Shown here: positions 56,148 to 64,000 of the stretch, in pieces
How the letters are laid out: each line of letters starts with the position of its first letter
How positions within the stretch are numbered: the stretch's first letter is position 1
Assembly (NCBI RefSeq): GCF_014199625.1
Contig: NZ_JACHNY010000004.1
Location: 310,001-374,000, forward strand
Length of the DNA stretch: 64,000 nucleotides
DNA from: Sphingomonas abaci
Lineage (GTDB): Bacteria > Pseudomonadota > Alphaproteobacteria > Sphingomonadales > Sphingomonadaceae
Direction of reading: 5' to 3'
Notes under the pieces: generated by a model
What the model was told of the DNA's origin: nothing
Database searches by the model: none
The model's input: only the letters and a program-made list of their open reading frames with translations
Program-made: the position numbers and the translations under genes

Positions 56148-56163
56148 TGTTCCACGTGGAACA
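56148..56163. other. parS centromere site 2
   Basis: TGTTCCACGTGGAACA, a perfect palindrome, in the 54-bp gap between mnmE and mnmG. It ends directly next to the mnmE stop codon. Confidence 0.95.
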
Positions 56164-57435
56164 TCATTTTCCCAGACAGAAGCGTCCGAAAAGCTGGTCG
56201 AGCATCACCTCGGTCGCATCCACGCCGGTGATCGCTGCCAGTTCCGACCGAGCTTGTCGGAGATGTTCACCGATCAACAAGGGATCCGCCGGCGAGTCGC
56301 GCAGCGCCCGTACGGCCGCCCGGCAGAGATCGCGATGACGGGCGCGCAGCGGCAGGGCGTCGGCCGGGGGCAGCAACGCCGCGGCCTTGGCTGCGATCGC
56401 CTCCCACAGCGCGGTGACCGATGCGGGATCATCGCGGCGCACGCCGATCCGATCGGCGGGTGTGTGATCCCGCCCCGGCAGGTCGGCCCGTGCATGGACG
56501 TGCAAGGCTTCGCCGTGCGGCGACGGCTGGTCGCTGACCCACATTATGATGTCGGCTTCCGCCAGCGCCTGGCGCGCGCGGTCGACACCGATCGCTTCGA
56601 CCACGTCGTCGGTCTGGGTCAGTCCGGCCGTATCGATCAGTAGATAGGCGCGACCGTCGCGCACCACCGGCGCTTCGATCCGGTCCCGCGTCGTGCCCGC
56701 AATCGGCGAAACGATCGCGGCGTCCCGTTGGGCGAGCAGGTTGAGCAGCGTCGACTTGCCCGCGTTGGGCGGCCCGGCGATCACCACACGCAGCCCGTCG
56801 CGCACCCGCTCCACGGGCGGTGCCGACGCCGCCCCGTCGATCTGATCCGCCAATGCCGCCATCGCCGATCGGATCGCCTCGGCATCGTTCGCGCCGGCAT
56901 CCTCTTCGTCGGCATAGTCAAGCATCACTTCGATGCGGGCGGAGAGCATCGCGACCTGGCTCAGCCAATCCTGCACCGCACGACTGATCGCCCCCTCCGC
57001 CGAGCGCAACGCCAGGACGCGTTGTTGCTCGGTCTCCGCCTCCAGCAGGTCGGCAAGCCCTTCCGCTTCACTCAGATCGATACGGCCATTGGCCAGCGCG
57101 CGTCGCGTGAACTCGCCCGGCAACGCCAGCCGACATCCCGGCACGGTCGCCAGCGCGGCGAGCACCGCCGCGACGACTGCGCGGCCGCCGTGGCAATGCA
57201 GCTCGACCAAATCCTCACCGGTGGCGGTGGCGGGACCGTCAAAGGCTAGCGCCAGCGCCCGGTCGAGCAATTCGCCCCGCTGCCCCCGCAGCGCCCGCAA
57301 CGTCGCGCGGCGCATCGTCCTGGGCAAGGCGTCGAGCGCTTCGGCCGCCGCGAAGGCCGCCGGTCCGCTGATCCGAACGACCGCGATGCCGGCTGGCGGC
57401 TGCCCCGACGACAGCGCGAAGATCGTGTCGATCAT
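56164..57435 (-). CDS. mnmE: tRNA modification GTPase MnmE
   Basis: 423 aa from the ATG at 57435, shorter than the 450 of E. coli. N-terminal folate-binding domain with IFALSSGQPPAGIAVVRISG, then LPGEFTRRALANGRIDLSEA. The G domain has G1 GPPNAGKST, G2 GTTRD, and G3 DTAGL; the G4 region is less typical. The terminal FCLGK is the conserved Cys motif. Partner of MnmG in making cmnm5U34. Confidence 0.97.
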   Translation of the reverse strand: MIDTIFALSSGQPPAGIAVVRISGPAAFAAAEALDALPRTMRRATLRALRGQRGELLDRALALAFDGPATATGEDLVELHCHGGRAVVAAVLAALATVPGCRLALPGEFTRRALANGRIDLSEAEGLADLLEAETEQQRVLALRSAEGAISRAVQDWLSQVAMLSARIEVMLDYADEEDAGANDAEAIRSAMAALADQIDGAASAPPVERVRDGLRVVIAGPPNAGKSTLLNLLAQRDAAIVSPIAGTTRDRIEAPVVRDGRAYLLIDTAGLTQTDDVVEAIGVDRARQALAEADIIMWVSDQPSPHGEALHVHARADLPGRDHTPADRIGVRRDDPASVTALWEAIAAKAAALLPPADALPLRARHRDLCRAAVRALRDSPADPLLIGEHLRQARSELAAITGVDATEVMLDQLFGRFCLGK

Positions 57436-57665
57436 CCCGTGGACTTGCCCGCACTGTCGATCATCCGCCGCCAGAAGGCCATGCCGGCCTCGCCCATCGG
57501 CGCCCATTGCCGCATCATCGTCTCCATTGCCTCGGGGCGGAACTGTCCGTCCATCGCCTCGCGCAGCATCGCCAGATATTGGTCGTGCACCGGGGTGAGG
57601 TCGGGCAGGCCCATGGCGCGGCGTGCCTCCTCCGGCGTGCAGTCGATCTCGACCGTGATCTTCAT
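57432..57665 (-). CDS. DUF6489 family protein
   Basis: 77 aa from the ATG at 57665; overlaps the mnmE start by 4 nt. It begins MKITVEIDCTPEEARRAMGL and ends in a helical WAPMGEAGMAFWRRMIDS segment. Small soluble proteins of this kind sit before mnmE in sphingomonads, but their function is unknown to me. Confidence 0.85.
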   Translation of the reverse strand: MKITVEIDCTPEEARRAMGLPDLTPVHDQYLAMLREAMDGQFRPEAMETMMRQWAPMGEAGMAFWRRMIDSAGKSTG

Positions 57666-57748
57666 GATCGCTTCTCCTTGAGCCCCCATGGCCTCACCGG
57701 CATAGTCATGCGCGGAGCTTGCCCCGTCCGGCAAGCAGAGGAACCCGC

Positions 57749-58447
57749 ATGACCAGCATCAGCATAACGCCGCTCGACGGCACCGGTCGCTTCGACGCCT
57801 ATCGCGCCGCGCCGGAGGGTACGCCACGCGCCGCCATCATCGTCATCCAGGAGATCTTCGGCGTGAATGCCGGCATCCGCCGCAAGTGCGATGCGCTGGC
57901 CGAAGCCGGCTATCTCGCGATCGCGCCCGACCTGTTCTGGCGGATGCAGCCGGGCCTCGAACTCGATCCCGACGTGCCCGAGCAGATGCAAGCGGCGCTC
58001 GACTGGATGGGCCAGTTCGACCAGGACCAGGGCATACGCGACATCGAAGCCACCATCCGCGCCGCGCGCGGCGAACTGGGCCCGGACGGCAAGGTCGGGG
58101 TGGTCGGCTATTGCCTGGGCGGTCGGCTCGCCTTCATGGCGGCGACGCGCACCGATACCCAGGCGAGCGTCGGCTATTATGCGGTCGGCGTCGACGGCTT
58201 GCTGGGCGAGGCAGCAGCGATCGCGCATCCGGTGCTGCTGCACGTGCCGCAGGAGGATCATTTCGTCGACAAGGACAGTCAGGAGCGGATGCATGCGGGC
58301 CTCGACGACCACCCCAAGGTGACGCTGATCGACTATCCCGGCGAGGATCATGGCTTCGCCACCGAGTTCGGCCAGCGCCGCTCGGACGACTCCGCCAAGC
58401 GCGCCGATGCCGCGACCATGGCCTTTTTCGCCGACCATCTCGGCTGA
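57749..58447 (+). CDS. Dienelactone hydrolase family protein
   Basis: 232 aa from the ATG at 57749. The nucleophile is C122 in GVVGYCLGGRLAFM, and VPQEDHFVDKDS (Asp) and PGEDHGFA (His) complete the triad. IIVIQEIFGVNAGIR is the family oxyanion region. Possible hydrolysis of lactones or esters; the physiological role is not shown. It diverges from DUF6489-mnmE. Confidence 0.95.
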   Translation: MTSISITPLDGTGRFDAYRAAPEGTPRAAIIVIQEIFGVNAGIRRKCDALAEAGYLAIAPDLFWRMQPGLELDPDVPEQMQAALDWMGQFDQDQGIRDIEATIRAARGELGPDGKVGVVGYCLGGRLAFMAATRTDTQASVGYYAVGVDGLLGEAAAIAHPVLLHVPQEDHFVDKDSQERMHAGLDDHPKVTLIDYPGEDHGFATEFGQRRSDDSAKRADAATMAFFADHLG

Positions 58448-58871
58448 ACCATCCACAGGGTGGGATCGACGGTCCCACCCGGATCGGACGCGGCCCCCGG
58501 CTGTGAATGCTCCGGCAGCATGGGGCGGGCCGCATCCGTTGCAATGTGCCGCTCCATTCTATCCCCAGTCTTATCCCCAGGAGTGCGAACGGCCGGACCG
58601 GCAATGTCGGTTACTCCGTCCCATGGTCACGGGTGACTTGTGCTTCGGGCGCGCCGTCTCCGCTTGCCAACGCGCGCTGCCGCCTTGGGGACGTCCTATC
58701 CACGCACAGAGGGCCTGATCAGAAGCGGCCGTCATGGAGGATCATCCACAGGGCCGTTCGGACCTTCTCGCCGACCCCGATGGAAAACCATCCACAGGGC
58801 CAGACGCGAAAACGGCTCGCCCTCCCCGTTGGGACGACGAGCCGTACAGAGACCGGACGGGGCGCGACGGA
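58448..58871. other. 424-bp convergent intergenic region with DnaA-box-like repeats
   Basis: Between two genes facing each other (hydrolase plus, TerC minus), so neither a promoter nor a coding gene is expected. It contains sequences close to TTATCCACA: CCATCCACA 58449-58457, GCATTCACA on the minus strand 58502-58510, CTATCCCCA 58559-58567, TTATCCCCA 58571-58579, CTATCCACG 58696-58704, TCATCCACA 58742-58750 and CCATCCACA 58788-58796. CATCCACAGGGCC occurs twice. TTATCCCCA is the same variant found in oriC. Also a hairpin at 58458-58480 (GGGTGGGA/TCCCACCC, no U-run). Confidence 0.6.
58812..58845 (-). terminator. Terminator of TerC gene (minus strand)
   Basis: ACGGCTCG at 58812-58819 pairs with CGAGCCGT at 58838-58845; on the minus strand it is followed by GTTTTCGC. 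An 8-bp stem 27 nt past the terC stop. The loop is long (18 nt). Confidence 0.6.
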
Positions 58872-59609
58872 TCAGCCAAACAGGCTGACCAGCCCCAGCG
58901 TGTCCTCGGTTCCGACCCAGCCTTCGTAGATCATCCGCACCGCAACGAACAGGATCACCGCCAGGCCGATATAGGCGATCCAGCGATAGCGATCGATGAT
59001 CCGCGCGATGAAGTTCGCCGCCAGACCCATCAGCGCCACCGACAGCAACAGGCCGACGACTAGAATGCCAGGATGCTCACGCGCCGCGCCGGCGACCGCC
59101 AGCACATTGTCCAGGCTCATAGACACATCCGCCACCGCGACCGCCCAGGCCGCCGCCGCGAAGCTGCGCGCGGATTTCACGCCGGACACTTCGTCGCCGC
59201 CCGCCGCCGCAGGGTCGGCATGATCGCCGCCACTGCGAATCTCGCGCCAGAACTTCCAGCTCACCCACAGGAGCAGCAGGCCACCGGCGAAGATCAGGCC
59301 GACCACGCCCATCAGCCAGGTGACGATCAGCGCGAACAGGATACGCAGCACCAGCGCGGCGCCAATTCCGATCAGGATGACCTTGCGCCGGTCGGCTGCG
59401 GGCAGCCCCGCCGCCAGCGCGCCGACGACGATGGCATTGTCGCCCGCCAGCACCAGGTCGATCATCAGCACCGAACCGAAGGCGGCGAGCGCGGCGGGCT
59501 CGGTGATGTTGGAGAAGTCGGCAACGATATGGTGCCAGATTTCGGCCGGCGATCCCGGCCCGGCCGCCGCCGCACTGGCGGCACCGGCGAGTAGCGTGAG
59601 AATGGACAA
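58872..59609 (-). CDS. TerC family integral membrane protein
   Basis: 245 aa with seven hydrophobic segments. The paired aspartate motifs DLVLAGDNAIVVG and ADVSMSLDNVLAVAG are those of TerC/YjbE-type metal (often manganese) exporters. Upstream region has no yybP-ykoY-type aptamer that I can recognise, though such elements often precede this family. A possible partner of metallation during protein secretion. Confidence 0.94.
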   Translation of the reverse strand: MSILTLLAGAASAAAAGPGSPAEIWHHIVADFSNITEPAALAAFGSVLMIDLVLAGDNAIVVGALAAGLPAADRRKVILIGIGAALVLRILFALIVTWLMGVVGLIFAGGLLLLWVSWKFWREIRSGGDHADPAAAGGDEVSGVKSARSFAAAAWAVAVADVSMSLDNVLAVAGAAREHPGILVVGLLLSVALMGLAANFIARIIDRYRWIAYIGLAVILFVAVRMIYEGWVGTEDTLGLVSLFG

Positions 59610-59739
59610 GTTCGGCTCCCGGATGATGCACCGGCAACTCGTGGCCGCGGCGCTTGTATCCCTGTCCTACAAAGAAGCGGCGCACATACAAGAACGGCGC
59701 GGGGGCCAGCCACCGCGCCGTCACCTGGGTCCCATCGGG

Positions 59740-59757
59740 GGCGGCGCGAACGCCGCC
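59740..59757 (-). terminator. UUCG-capped hairpin downstream of rho
   Basis: On the minus strand GGCGGCG-TTCG-CGCCGCC, a 7-bp GC stem with a stable tetraloop, 12 nt after the rho stop. No U-run follows. May protect the mRNA 3' end or act in Rho-dependent termination of the rho transcript itself. Confidence 0.5.
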
Positions 59758-59768
59758 GGGCCTGGCCC

Positions 59769-61025
59769 TTACTGGTTCATGCTGTCGAAGAAATCCTCGT
59801 TGGTCTTGGAGTTCTTCATCTTGTCGAGCAGGAACTCCATCGAGTCGATCGTGCCCATCTGCATGAGGATGCGGCGCAGCACCCACATCTTGGACAGCTT
59901 GTCCTTCTGGACCAGCAGCTCCTCCTTGCGGGTGCCCGACTTGCCGACGTCCAGCGCGGGGAAGATGCGCTTGTCCGCCACCTTGCGGTCGAGCACGATC
60001 TCGGAGTTGCCGGTGCCCTTGAACTCCTCGAAGATCACTTCGTCCATGCGGCTGCCGGTGTCGATCAGCGCGGTGGCGATGATCGAGAGCGAGCCCCCCT
60101 CCTCGATGTTGCGCGCCGCGCCGAAGAATCGCTTGGGCCGCTGCAGCGCGTTGGCGTCGACGCCGCCGGTCAGCACCTTGCCCGAAGACGGCACCACCGT
60201 GTTGTAGGCGCGGCCAAGGCGGGTGATCGAGTCGAGCAGGATCACCACGTCCTTCTTGTGCTCGACCAGCCGCTTCGCCTTCTCGATCACCATTTCGGCG
60301 ACCTGGACGTGCCGCTGCGCCGGCTCGTCGAAGGTGGAGGACACGACCTCACCCTTCACCGAGCGCTGCATGTCGGTGACTTCCTCGGGCCGCTCGTCGA
60401 TCAGCAGCACCAGCAGGAACACCTCGGGATGGTTGTCGGTGATCGCCTTGGCGATGTTCTGCAGCATCACCGTCTTGCCGACGCGCGGCGGCGCCACGAT
60501 CAGCGTGCGCTGGCCCTTGCCCTGCGGGCTGACGATGTCGATGACGCGCGCCGACTTGTCCTTCTGCGTCGGATCGGCCGGATCGAGGATCAGCTTCTCT
60601 TCCGGGTAGAGCGGCGTGAGGTTGTCGAAGTTGACCCGGTGGCGGACCGCATCGGGATCGTCGAAATTGACCGAGGTCAGCCGCGTGATCGCGAAATAGC
60701 GCTCGCCATCCTTGGGCGCACGGATCTCGCCTTCCACGGTATCGCCGGTGCGCAGACCCCATTTGCGGACTTGGTTGGGCGAGACATAGATGTCGTCCGG
60801 CCCGGCAAGATAATTGGCCTCCGGCGAGCGCAGGAAGCCGAAGCCATCCTGCAGCACCTCGATCGTGCCCAGACCCATGATCTGGTCGCCCTGCTCCGCC
60901 TGCTCCTTCAGGATGGCGAACAGCAGGTCCTGCTTGCGCAGGGTCGAGGCGCCCTCGACGCCGAGTTCCTCGGCCAATTGCACCAGCTCAGCCGGCGTCT
61001 TTTTCTTCAAATCTTTGAGATGCAT
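59769..61025 (-). CDS. rho: Transcription termination factor Rho
   Basis: 418 aa. Hexameric RNA-dependent ATPase. N-terminal helical part ([20 protein letters not shown]), the cold-shock-like RNA-binding site ([13 protein letters not shown]), Walker A PPRVGKTV, Walker [17 protein letters not shown], and the Q/R loop [12 protein letters not shown]. Located next to hemJ-hemE as in many Alphaproteobacteria. Confidence 0.99.
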   Translation of the reverse strand: MHLKDLKKKTPAELVQLAEELGVEGASTLRKQDLLFAILKEQAEQGDQIMGLGTIEVLQDGFGFLRSPEANYLAGPDDIYVSPNQVRKWGLRTGDTVEGEIRAPKDGERYFAITRLTSVNFDDPDAVRHRVNFDNLTPLYPEEKLILDPADPTQKDKSARVIDIVSPQGKGQRTLIVAPPRVGKTVMLQNIAKAITDNHPEVFLLVLLIDERPEEVTDMQRSVKGEVVSSTFDEPAQRHVQVAEMVIEKAKRLVEHKKDVVILLDSITRLGRAYNTVVPSSGKVLTGGVDANALQRPKRFFGAARNIEEGGSLSIIATALIDTGSRMDEVIFEEFKGTGNSEIVLDRKVADKRIFPALDVGKSGTRKEELLVQKDKLSKMWVLRRILMQMGTIDSMEFLLDKMKNSKTNEDFFDSMNQ

Positions 61026-61233
61026 GGAAAATTTCCAAATGCGACAGATAGTTGGGGAGAAGCTCGGTCAGCGGCAGGACGCGGCGACATGAAGCTGGAG
61101 GGAGGAACGCGGAGCGGCAGGACGCCGCTCTACGCGTGGACAGGAGGTAAGCAGGGCAAGGCCCGCCGTCAAGCGCGCTGTGCGGCGGGACAGGCGTGTG
61201 GACAAGTCTGTGGATAAGCCTGCGGACCGGCCG
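61026..61233. promoter_or_regulatory. rho upstream region with two DnaA boxes
   Basis: Between hemJ (3' end) and the rho start, both on the minus strand. TTGTCCACA (61197-61205) and perfect TTATCCACA (61209-61217), both read on the minus strand, lie 4 nt apart at its hemJ side. They could make rho expression DnaA-responsive or be an extra DnaA-binding element near the origin. The remaining sequence shows no clear promoter. Confidence 0.7.
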
Positions 61234-61692
61234 TCAGGGACGGACGATCACCAAGATCACGATCAGCGACACGGCAAGCGCGGGCACCTCGTTCAGCATC
61301 CGCAAATGCCGGCCCGACAGGCTAGGCTTCCCCGCCGCCAGCTTCCTGGCATAGCCGACCGCCCAGCCATGATAGCCGGACAGCAGCAGGACCAGCGCGA
61401 TCTTGGCATGGAGCCAGCCCAGCCCCGGCACCCCGTCCGCCAGGCCCAGGTTGAGGGTCAGCGACAGGCCCAGCAGCCAGGTGACGATCAGCGCGGGGGT
61501 CAGGATGATGTGGCGGATCTTGCTCTCGCGCTCGACCCACTGCGCTGCTTCCTCGGCCCGACCGGCGGCCAGCGCCTCCTGGTGATAGACGAGGTAGCGC
61601 GGCAGCATGAACAGCCCCGCCATCCAGAAGATCACGAAGATGATATGCGCCGCCTTCACCCAGTCATAGGCAGCCCCCAGCCATCCGGTCAT
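61234..61692 (-). CDS. hemJ: Protoporphyrinogen oxidase HemJ
   Basis: 152 aa, four membrane segments. HemJ oxidises protoporphyrinogen IX. KAAHIIFVIFWMAGLFMLPR carries the heme-ligand histidine and WLHAKIALVLLLSGYHGW is conserved. The start overlaps the hemE stop by 4 nt. Typical Alphaproteobacterial hemE-hemJ-rho arrangement. Confidence 0.96.
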   Translation of the reverse strand: MTGWLGAAYDWVKAAHIIFVIFWMAGLFMLPRYLVYHQEALAAGRAEEAAQWVERESKIRHIILTPALIVTWLLGLSLTLNLGLADGVPGLGWLHAKIALVLLLSGYHGWAVGYARKLAAGKPSLSGRHLRMLNEVPALAVSLIVILVIVRP

Positions 61693-62708
61693 GCCATCCT
61701 CCTGACGCGAGCGATCAGCCGCTCGACATGGGCTATGGGCGTGTCGGGCAGGATGCCGTGGCCCAGGTTGAACACATGCGGGCGATCCACCAGCGCGGTG
61801 AGGATATCGTCCACCGCCCGGTCCAGTTCCACGCCGCCCGCGATCAGCGCCAGCGGATCGAGATTGCCCTGCACCGGCATCCCGTCCGGCAGATGCGCGT
61901 GCGCCCAGGCCGGATCGACCGTCTCGTCCAGTCCCAGCGCATCGACGCCCGTCTCGCGCGCATAGGCGGGCAGCTTGCCGCCGGCGCCCTTGGGAAAGCC
62001 GATCACGATCAGTTCGGGGCGCAGCGCCTTCAGCCGCGCGACGATCGCGGCATTGGGCGCGATCACCCAGCGTTCGAACTGCGCCGGCGACAGGCTGCCG
62101 GCCCAGCTGTCGAACAGCTGCACCGCCTCCACCCCGGCATCGGCCTGGGCGACCAGATAGGTGACGGTGCAGTCGACGATCGCCTCGATGATCGCGCCGA
62201 ACGCCTGGGGGTCGCGATAGGCGAAGCGGCGCGTCTCGCCCTGGTCCTTCGACCCCGCCCCCGCCACCATATAGGTCGCCACCGTCCAGGGAGAGCCGGC
62301 AAAGCCCAGGAAGCTGGTCTCGGGTGGCAGCGCCGCCGCCACCGCCCGCACCGTCGCATAGACCGGCTCCAGCCGTTCGGGCACCCGGTCGAGCGCCGAC
62401 AGCGCATGTTCGACCAGCGGCGGCGACAGGCGCGGTCCCTCGCCCGCCCCGAAGCTGAGGTCCTGGCCCAGCGCCCAGGGCACCATCAGGATGTCGGAGA
62501 ACAGGATCGCCCCGTCGAAGCCGAAACGCCGGATCGGCTGGAGCGTGACTTCCGCCGCGGCGACCGGATCGGTGGCGAGCGCGAGGAAGCCGCCCTTCTC
62601 CGCCCGGAGCGCGCGATATTCCGGCAGATAGCGCCCGGCCTGACGCATGAGCCAGAGCGGCGGGATGGCATGACGCTCGCCACGGAGCGTGGACAACAGG
62701 CGTTTCAC
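61689..62708 (-). CDS. hemE: Uroporphyrinogen decarboxylase
   Basis: 339 aa from a GTG. It decarboxylates the four acetate groups of uroporphyrinogen III. Signature WLMRQAGRYLPEYRALRAEK at the start, and GFAGSPWTVATYMVAGAGS and GNLDPLALIAGG later. Its 5' end borders the origin region, which is the conserved position in Alphaproteobacteria. Confidence 0.98.
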   Translation of the reverse strand: MKRLLSTLRGERHAIPPLWLMRQAGRYLPEYRALRAEKGGFLALATDPVAAAEVTLQPIRRFGFDGAILFSDILMVPWALGQDLSFGAGEGPRLSPPLVEHALSALDRVPERLEPVYATVRAVAAALPPETSFLGFAGSPWTVATYMVAGAGSKDQGETRRFAYRDPQAFGAIIEAIVDCTVTYLVAQADAGVEAVQLFDSWAGSLSPAQFERWVIAPNAAIVARLKALRPELIVIGFPKGAGGKLPAYARETGVDALGLDETVDPAWAHAHLPDGMPVQGNLDPLALIAGGVELDRAVDDILTALVDRPHVFNLGHGILPDTPIAHVERLIARVRRMA

Positions 62709-63044
62709 GGGTCGGACGGGCCCTTCTATCTAATAAGAATAAGAGTCTTAGAGAGTCTGATGAAGTCGTAGGCGCGTTGGCAGCGGGGATTAGGCGGCCA
62801 TCCCGAAAATGCCAACAGATTGACCGGGCGGGATTCGCAGATTCCCGGGCGATTCGAATCCGCGCTCCCCGTTATCCACAGGCTGTGAACGGAATCGGGT
62901 GGCTGTGGACGGCGATGTGGATGGAATCGGATTCGTCCACCGGCGGGGGGGCGCTTCCCCGGTTGGACGGGTTGCGCTACCGCTTATCCCCATGTTGTCC
63001 ACAGATTGGTCCGGCCCTTCGTCCATCCACAGCGAGGCGCGCGC
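62709..63044. other. Predicted chromosomal replication origin (oriC)
   Basis: 336 bp between hemE and PPSR, the conserved origin position in Caulobacter and Rickettsia. DnaA boxes: perfect TTATCCACA 62872-62880; TTATCCCCA 62984-62992; TTGTCCACA 62995-63003; CCATCCACA 63023-63031; on the minus strand CCATCCACA 62916-62924 and a weaker one at 62904-62912. Nine GANTC sites occur in 62743-62934, where fewer than one is expected by chance. The AT-rich stretch is at 62726-62762. No clear CtrA box (TTAA-N7-TTAA). Confidence 0.88.
62726..62762. other. AT-rich candidate duplex-unwinding element
   Basis: CTATCTAATAAGAATAAG with a tandem AATAAG repeat, the most AT-rich stretch in this part of a GC-rich window, placed about 110 bp from the first perfect DnaA box. 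Two GAGTC (GANTC) sites lie within it. Unwinding function is inference. Confidence 0.6.
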
Positions 63045-63863
63045 ATGATGACGCGGCTCCACCTCCATCTCCTGTCGGATTCAACCGGCGAGACGCTGGA
63101 GAACATCGCCAAGGCGGCGCTGGCGCAATATGACGATGTCGAGACCGTCCGCCATTTCTGGCCGATGGTGCGGACCGAGGCACATCTGGAGCGCATCCTC
63201 CAGGAGATCGCGCAGAATCCGGGACTGGTGGTGTTCACCCTGGTCAATCCGTCGACCCGCCGCATCCTGGAATCGCGCTGCGCCGCGCTCGGTCTGCCGG
63301 CGGTCGCGCCGCTCGATCCGGTCAACGACGCGCTGTCGGCGATGCTGGGCCAGCAGGCCAAGGCGCGGCCCGGTCGCCAGCATGTGCTCGACGCCGCCTA
63401 TTTCGCCCGCGTCGATGCGATCCAATGGACCATCGCGCATGACGACGGCATCGCCTGGGAGGAATGGGAGGAGGCGGACATCGTGCTGGCCGGGGTCAGC
63501 CGCTCGTCCAAGACGCCGACCTCCATCTATCTCGCCAATCGCGGCTACAAGACCGCCAACATCCCGATCGTGGTCGAAAGCCCGCCGCCCGCCGCGCTCT
63601 ATTCACTGCGCAATCCGCTGGTCGTCGGCCTGACCACCAGCGCCGACCGGCTGATCCAGATTCGCCGCAACCGCCTGCTGTCGCTCAACCAGATGCCCGA
63701 CACCGCCTATGTCGAGGAGGAAGCGGTGCTGAAGGAGATCGCCTTCGCGCGCCGCCTGTTCGCCGACAATGGCTGGCCGGTGATCGACGTCACCCGCCGC
63801 TCGATCGAGGAGACCGCCGCCGCGGTCGTCTCGCTCGTCAACCAGCGCAAGGCCGAGTCATGA
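63045..63863 (+). CDS. Pyruvate, phosphate dikinase / PEP synthase regulatory protein (PPSR, DUF299)
   Basis: 272 aa from the first of two adjacent ATGs. A bifunctional kinase / pyrophosphorylase that acts on PEP synthase or PPDK. The P-loop-like GVSRSSKTPTSIYLANRGYK is the hallmark, and LHLLSDSTGETLENIAKAAL is the N-terminal signature. Gene beside oriC in Alphaproteobacteria. The stop overlaps the maf start. Confidence 0.96.
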   Translation: MMTRLHLHLLSDSTGETLENIAKAALAQYDDVETVRHFWPMVRTEAHLERILQEIAQNPGLVVFTLVNPSTRRILESRCAALGLPAVAPLDPVNDALSAMLGQQAKARPGRQHVLDAAYFARVDAIQWTIAHDDGIAWEEWEEADIVLAGVSRSSKTPTSIYLANRGYKTANIPIVVESPPPAALYSLRNPLVVGLTTSADRLIQIRRNRLLSLNQMPDTAYVEEEAVLKEIAFARRLFADNGWPVIDVTRRSIEETAAAVVSLVNQRKAES

Positions 63864-64000
63864 GCGTTTTCCCCACCCTGATCCTGGCCTCGCAGAGCGC
63901 CTCGCGTCGGGCGATGCTGACCGATGCGGGCGTTCCCTTCACGCCGATGGCGGCGATGGTGGACGAGGAATCGGCGAAGCAGGCGCTCGCCGACCTGTCG
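63860..64000 (+). CDS. maf: Maf family nucleotide pyrophosphatase, N-terminal part
   Basis: First 47 codons; the gene continues beyond the window. LILASQSASRRAMLTDAGVP is the Maf signature at the N-terminus, and VDEES follows. Maf proteins hydrolyse non-canonical nucleoside triphosphates and are linked to cell-division arrest. ATGA overlap with PPSR. Confidence 0.95.
   Translation, partial: MSVFPTLILASQSASRRAMLTDAGVPFTPMAAMVDEESAKQALADLS

Noticed and set aside
59610..59768. Possible yybP-ykoY manganese riboswitch before terC
   Set aside because: No match to the conserved GGGGAGUAG or GCCCGCGGC-type elements. Only a hairpin and a small dyad are seen.
62709..63044. CtrA binding sites at oriC
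   Set aside because: No TTAA-N7-TTAA pattern is present in the region, so Caulobacter-like CtrA control cannot be claimed.

Overview
The window is GC-rich bacterial chromosome from an alphaproteobacterium, most likely Sphingomonadales (Sphingomonas or a close relative). Supporting signs are a RibB protein with a degenerate GTP-cyclohydrolase tail, C4-pathway hemA (5-aminolevulinate synthase), COQ9, a RegB/RegA (PrrBA) pair, DUF3576 and DUF6489 proteins, parS sites of the type TGTTCCACGTGGAACA, and the alphaproteobacterial hemE - origin - PPSR - maf order with many GANTC (CcrM-type) sites. Most genes are tightly packed, and 4-nt stop/start overlaps are common. The naming of the organism is inference from gene content only.

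Layout. 0-2.2 kb: riboflavin genes (end of ribE, ribBX, ribH) and a small membrane protein. 2.4-5.9 kb: a GH18 / polysaccharide deacetylase / GT2 fusion. 6.2-10.4 kb: hemA, COQ9-like, an EamA exporter and an old yellow enzyme. 10.4-12.8 kb: a frameshifted Uma2 pseudogene, then an ECF sigma / anti-sigma / DUF3429 operon. 12.8-15.3 kb: rpiB-glyA-small protein-nrdR. 15.4-20.9 kb: a beta-barrel-like protein, DUF3576, leuS-lptE-holA. 21-28 kb: TauE, rlmN, IalB-like, dnaN, a VapBC pair, recF, trmJ, chorismate mutase. 28.3-33.8 kb: rpsD, an M28 peptidase, agmatine-to-putrescine genes aguA/aguB, a family-5 uracil-DNA glycosylase, folK and tRNA-Lys.

33.9-39.3 kb is the accessory-looking part. An S24-type repressor diverges from a short cassette of small membrane proteins ending in a membrane-anchored GH24 lysozyme, with two near-identical palindromic operator candidates between them. 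A MarR regulator, a HIRAN protein and an Hsp70-like protein follow. No phage structural, replication or integrase genes are seen, so this reads as a stand-alone repressor-controlled lysis module. It is the best candidate in the window for an undescribed system.

39.4-48.2 kb: respiratory block. RegB/RegA, a lipoprotein cytochrome c, SURF1 and cytochrome bo3 quinol oxidase (cyoABCD) lie on the minus strand, with an MFS transporter diverging across a perfect palindrome. 48.3-57.7 kb: a long minus-strand run DUF6489-mnmE-mnmG-rsmG-parA-parB, continued without a gap by an HWE histidine kinase, a single-domain response regulator and a Crp/Fnr regulator. Two parS sites flank mnmG. 57.7-64 kb: dienelactone hydrolase, TerC, rho, hemJ, hemE, the predicted chromosomal origin oriC (62.7-63.04 kb), PPSR and the start of maf. 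Extra DnaA-box-like clusters lie at 58.4-58.8 and 61.2 kb. The parABS genes and oriC are about 9 kb apart, as usual for chromosomal origins.
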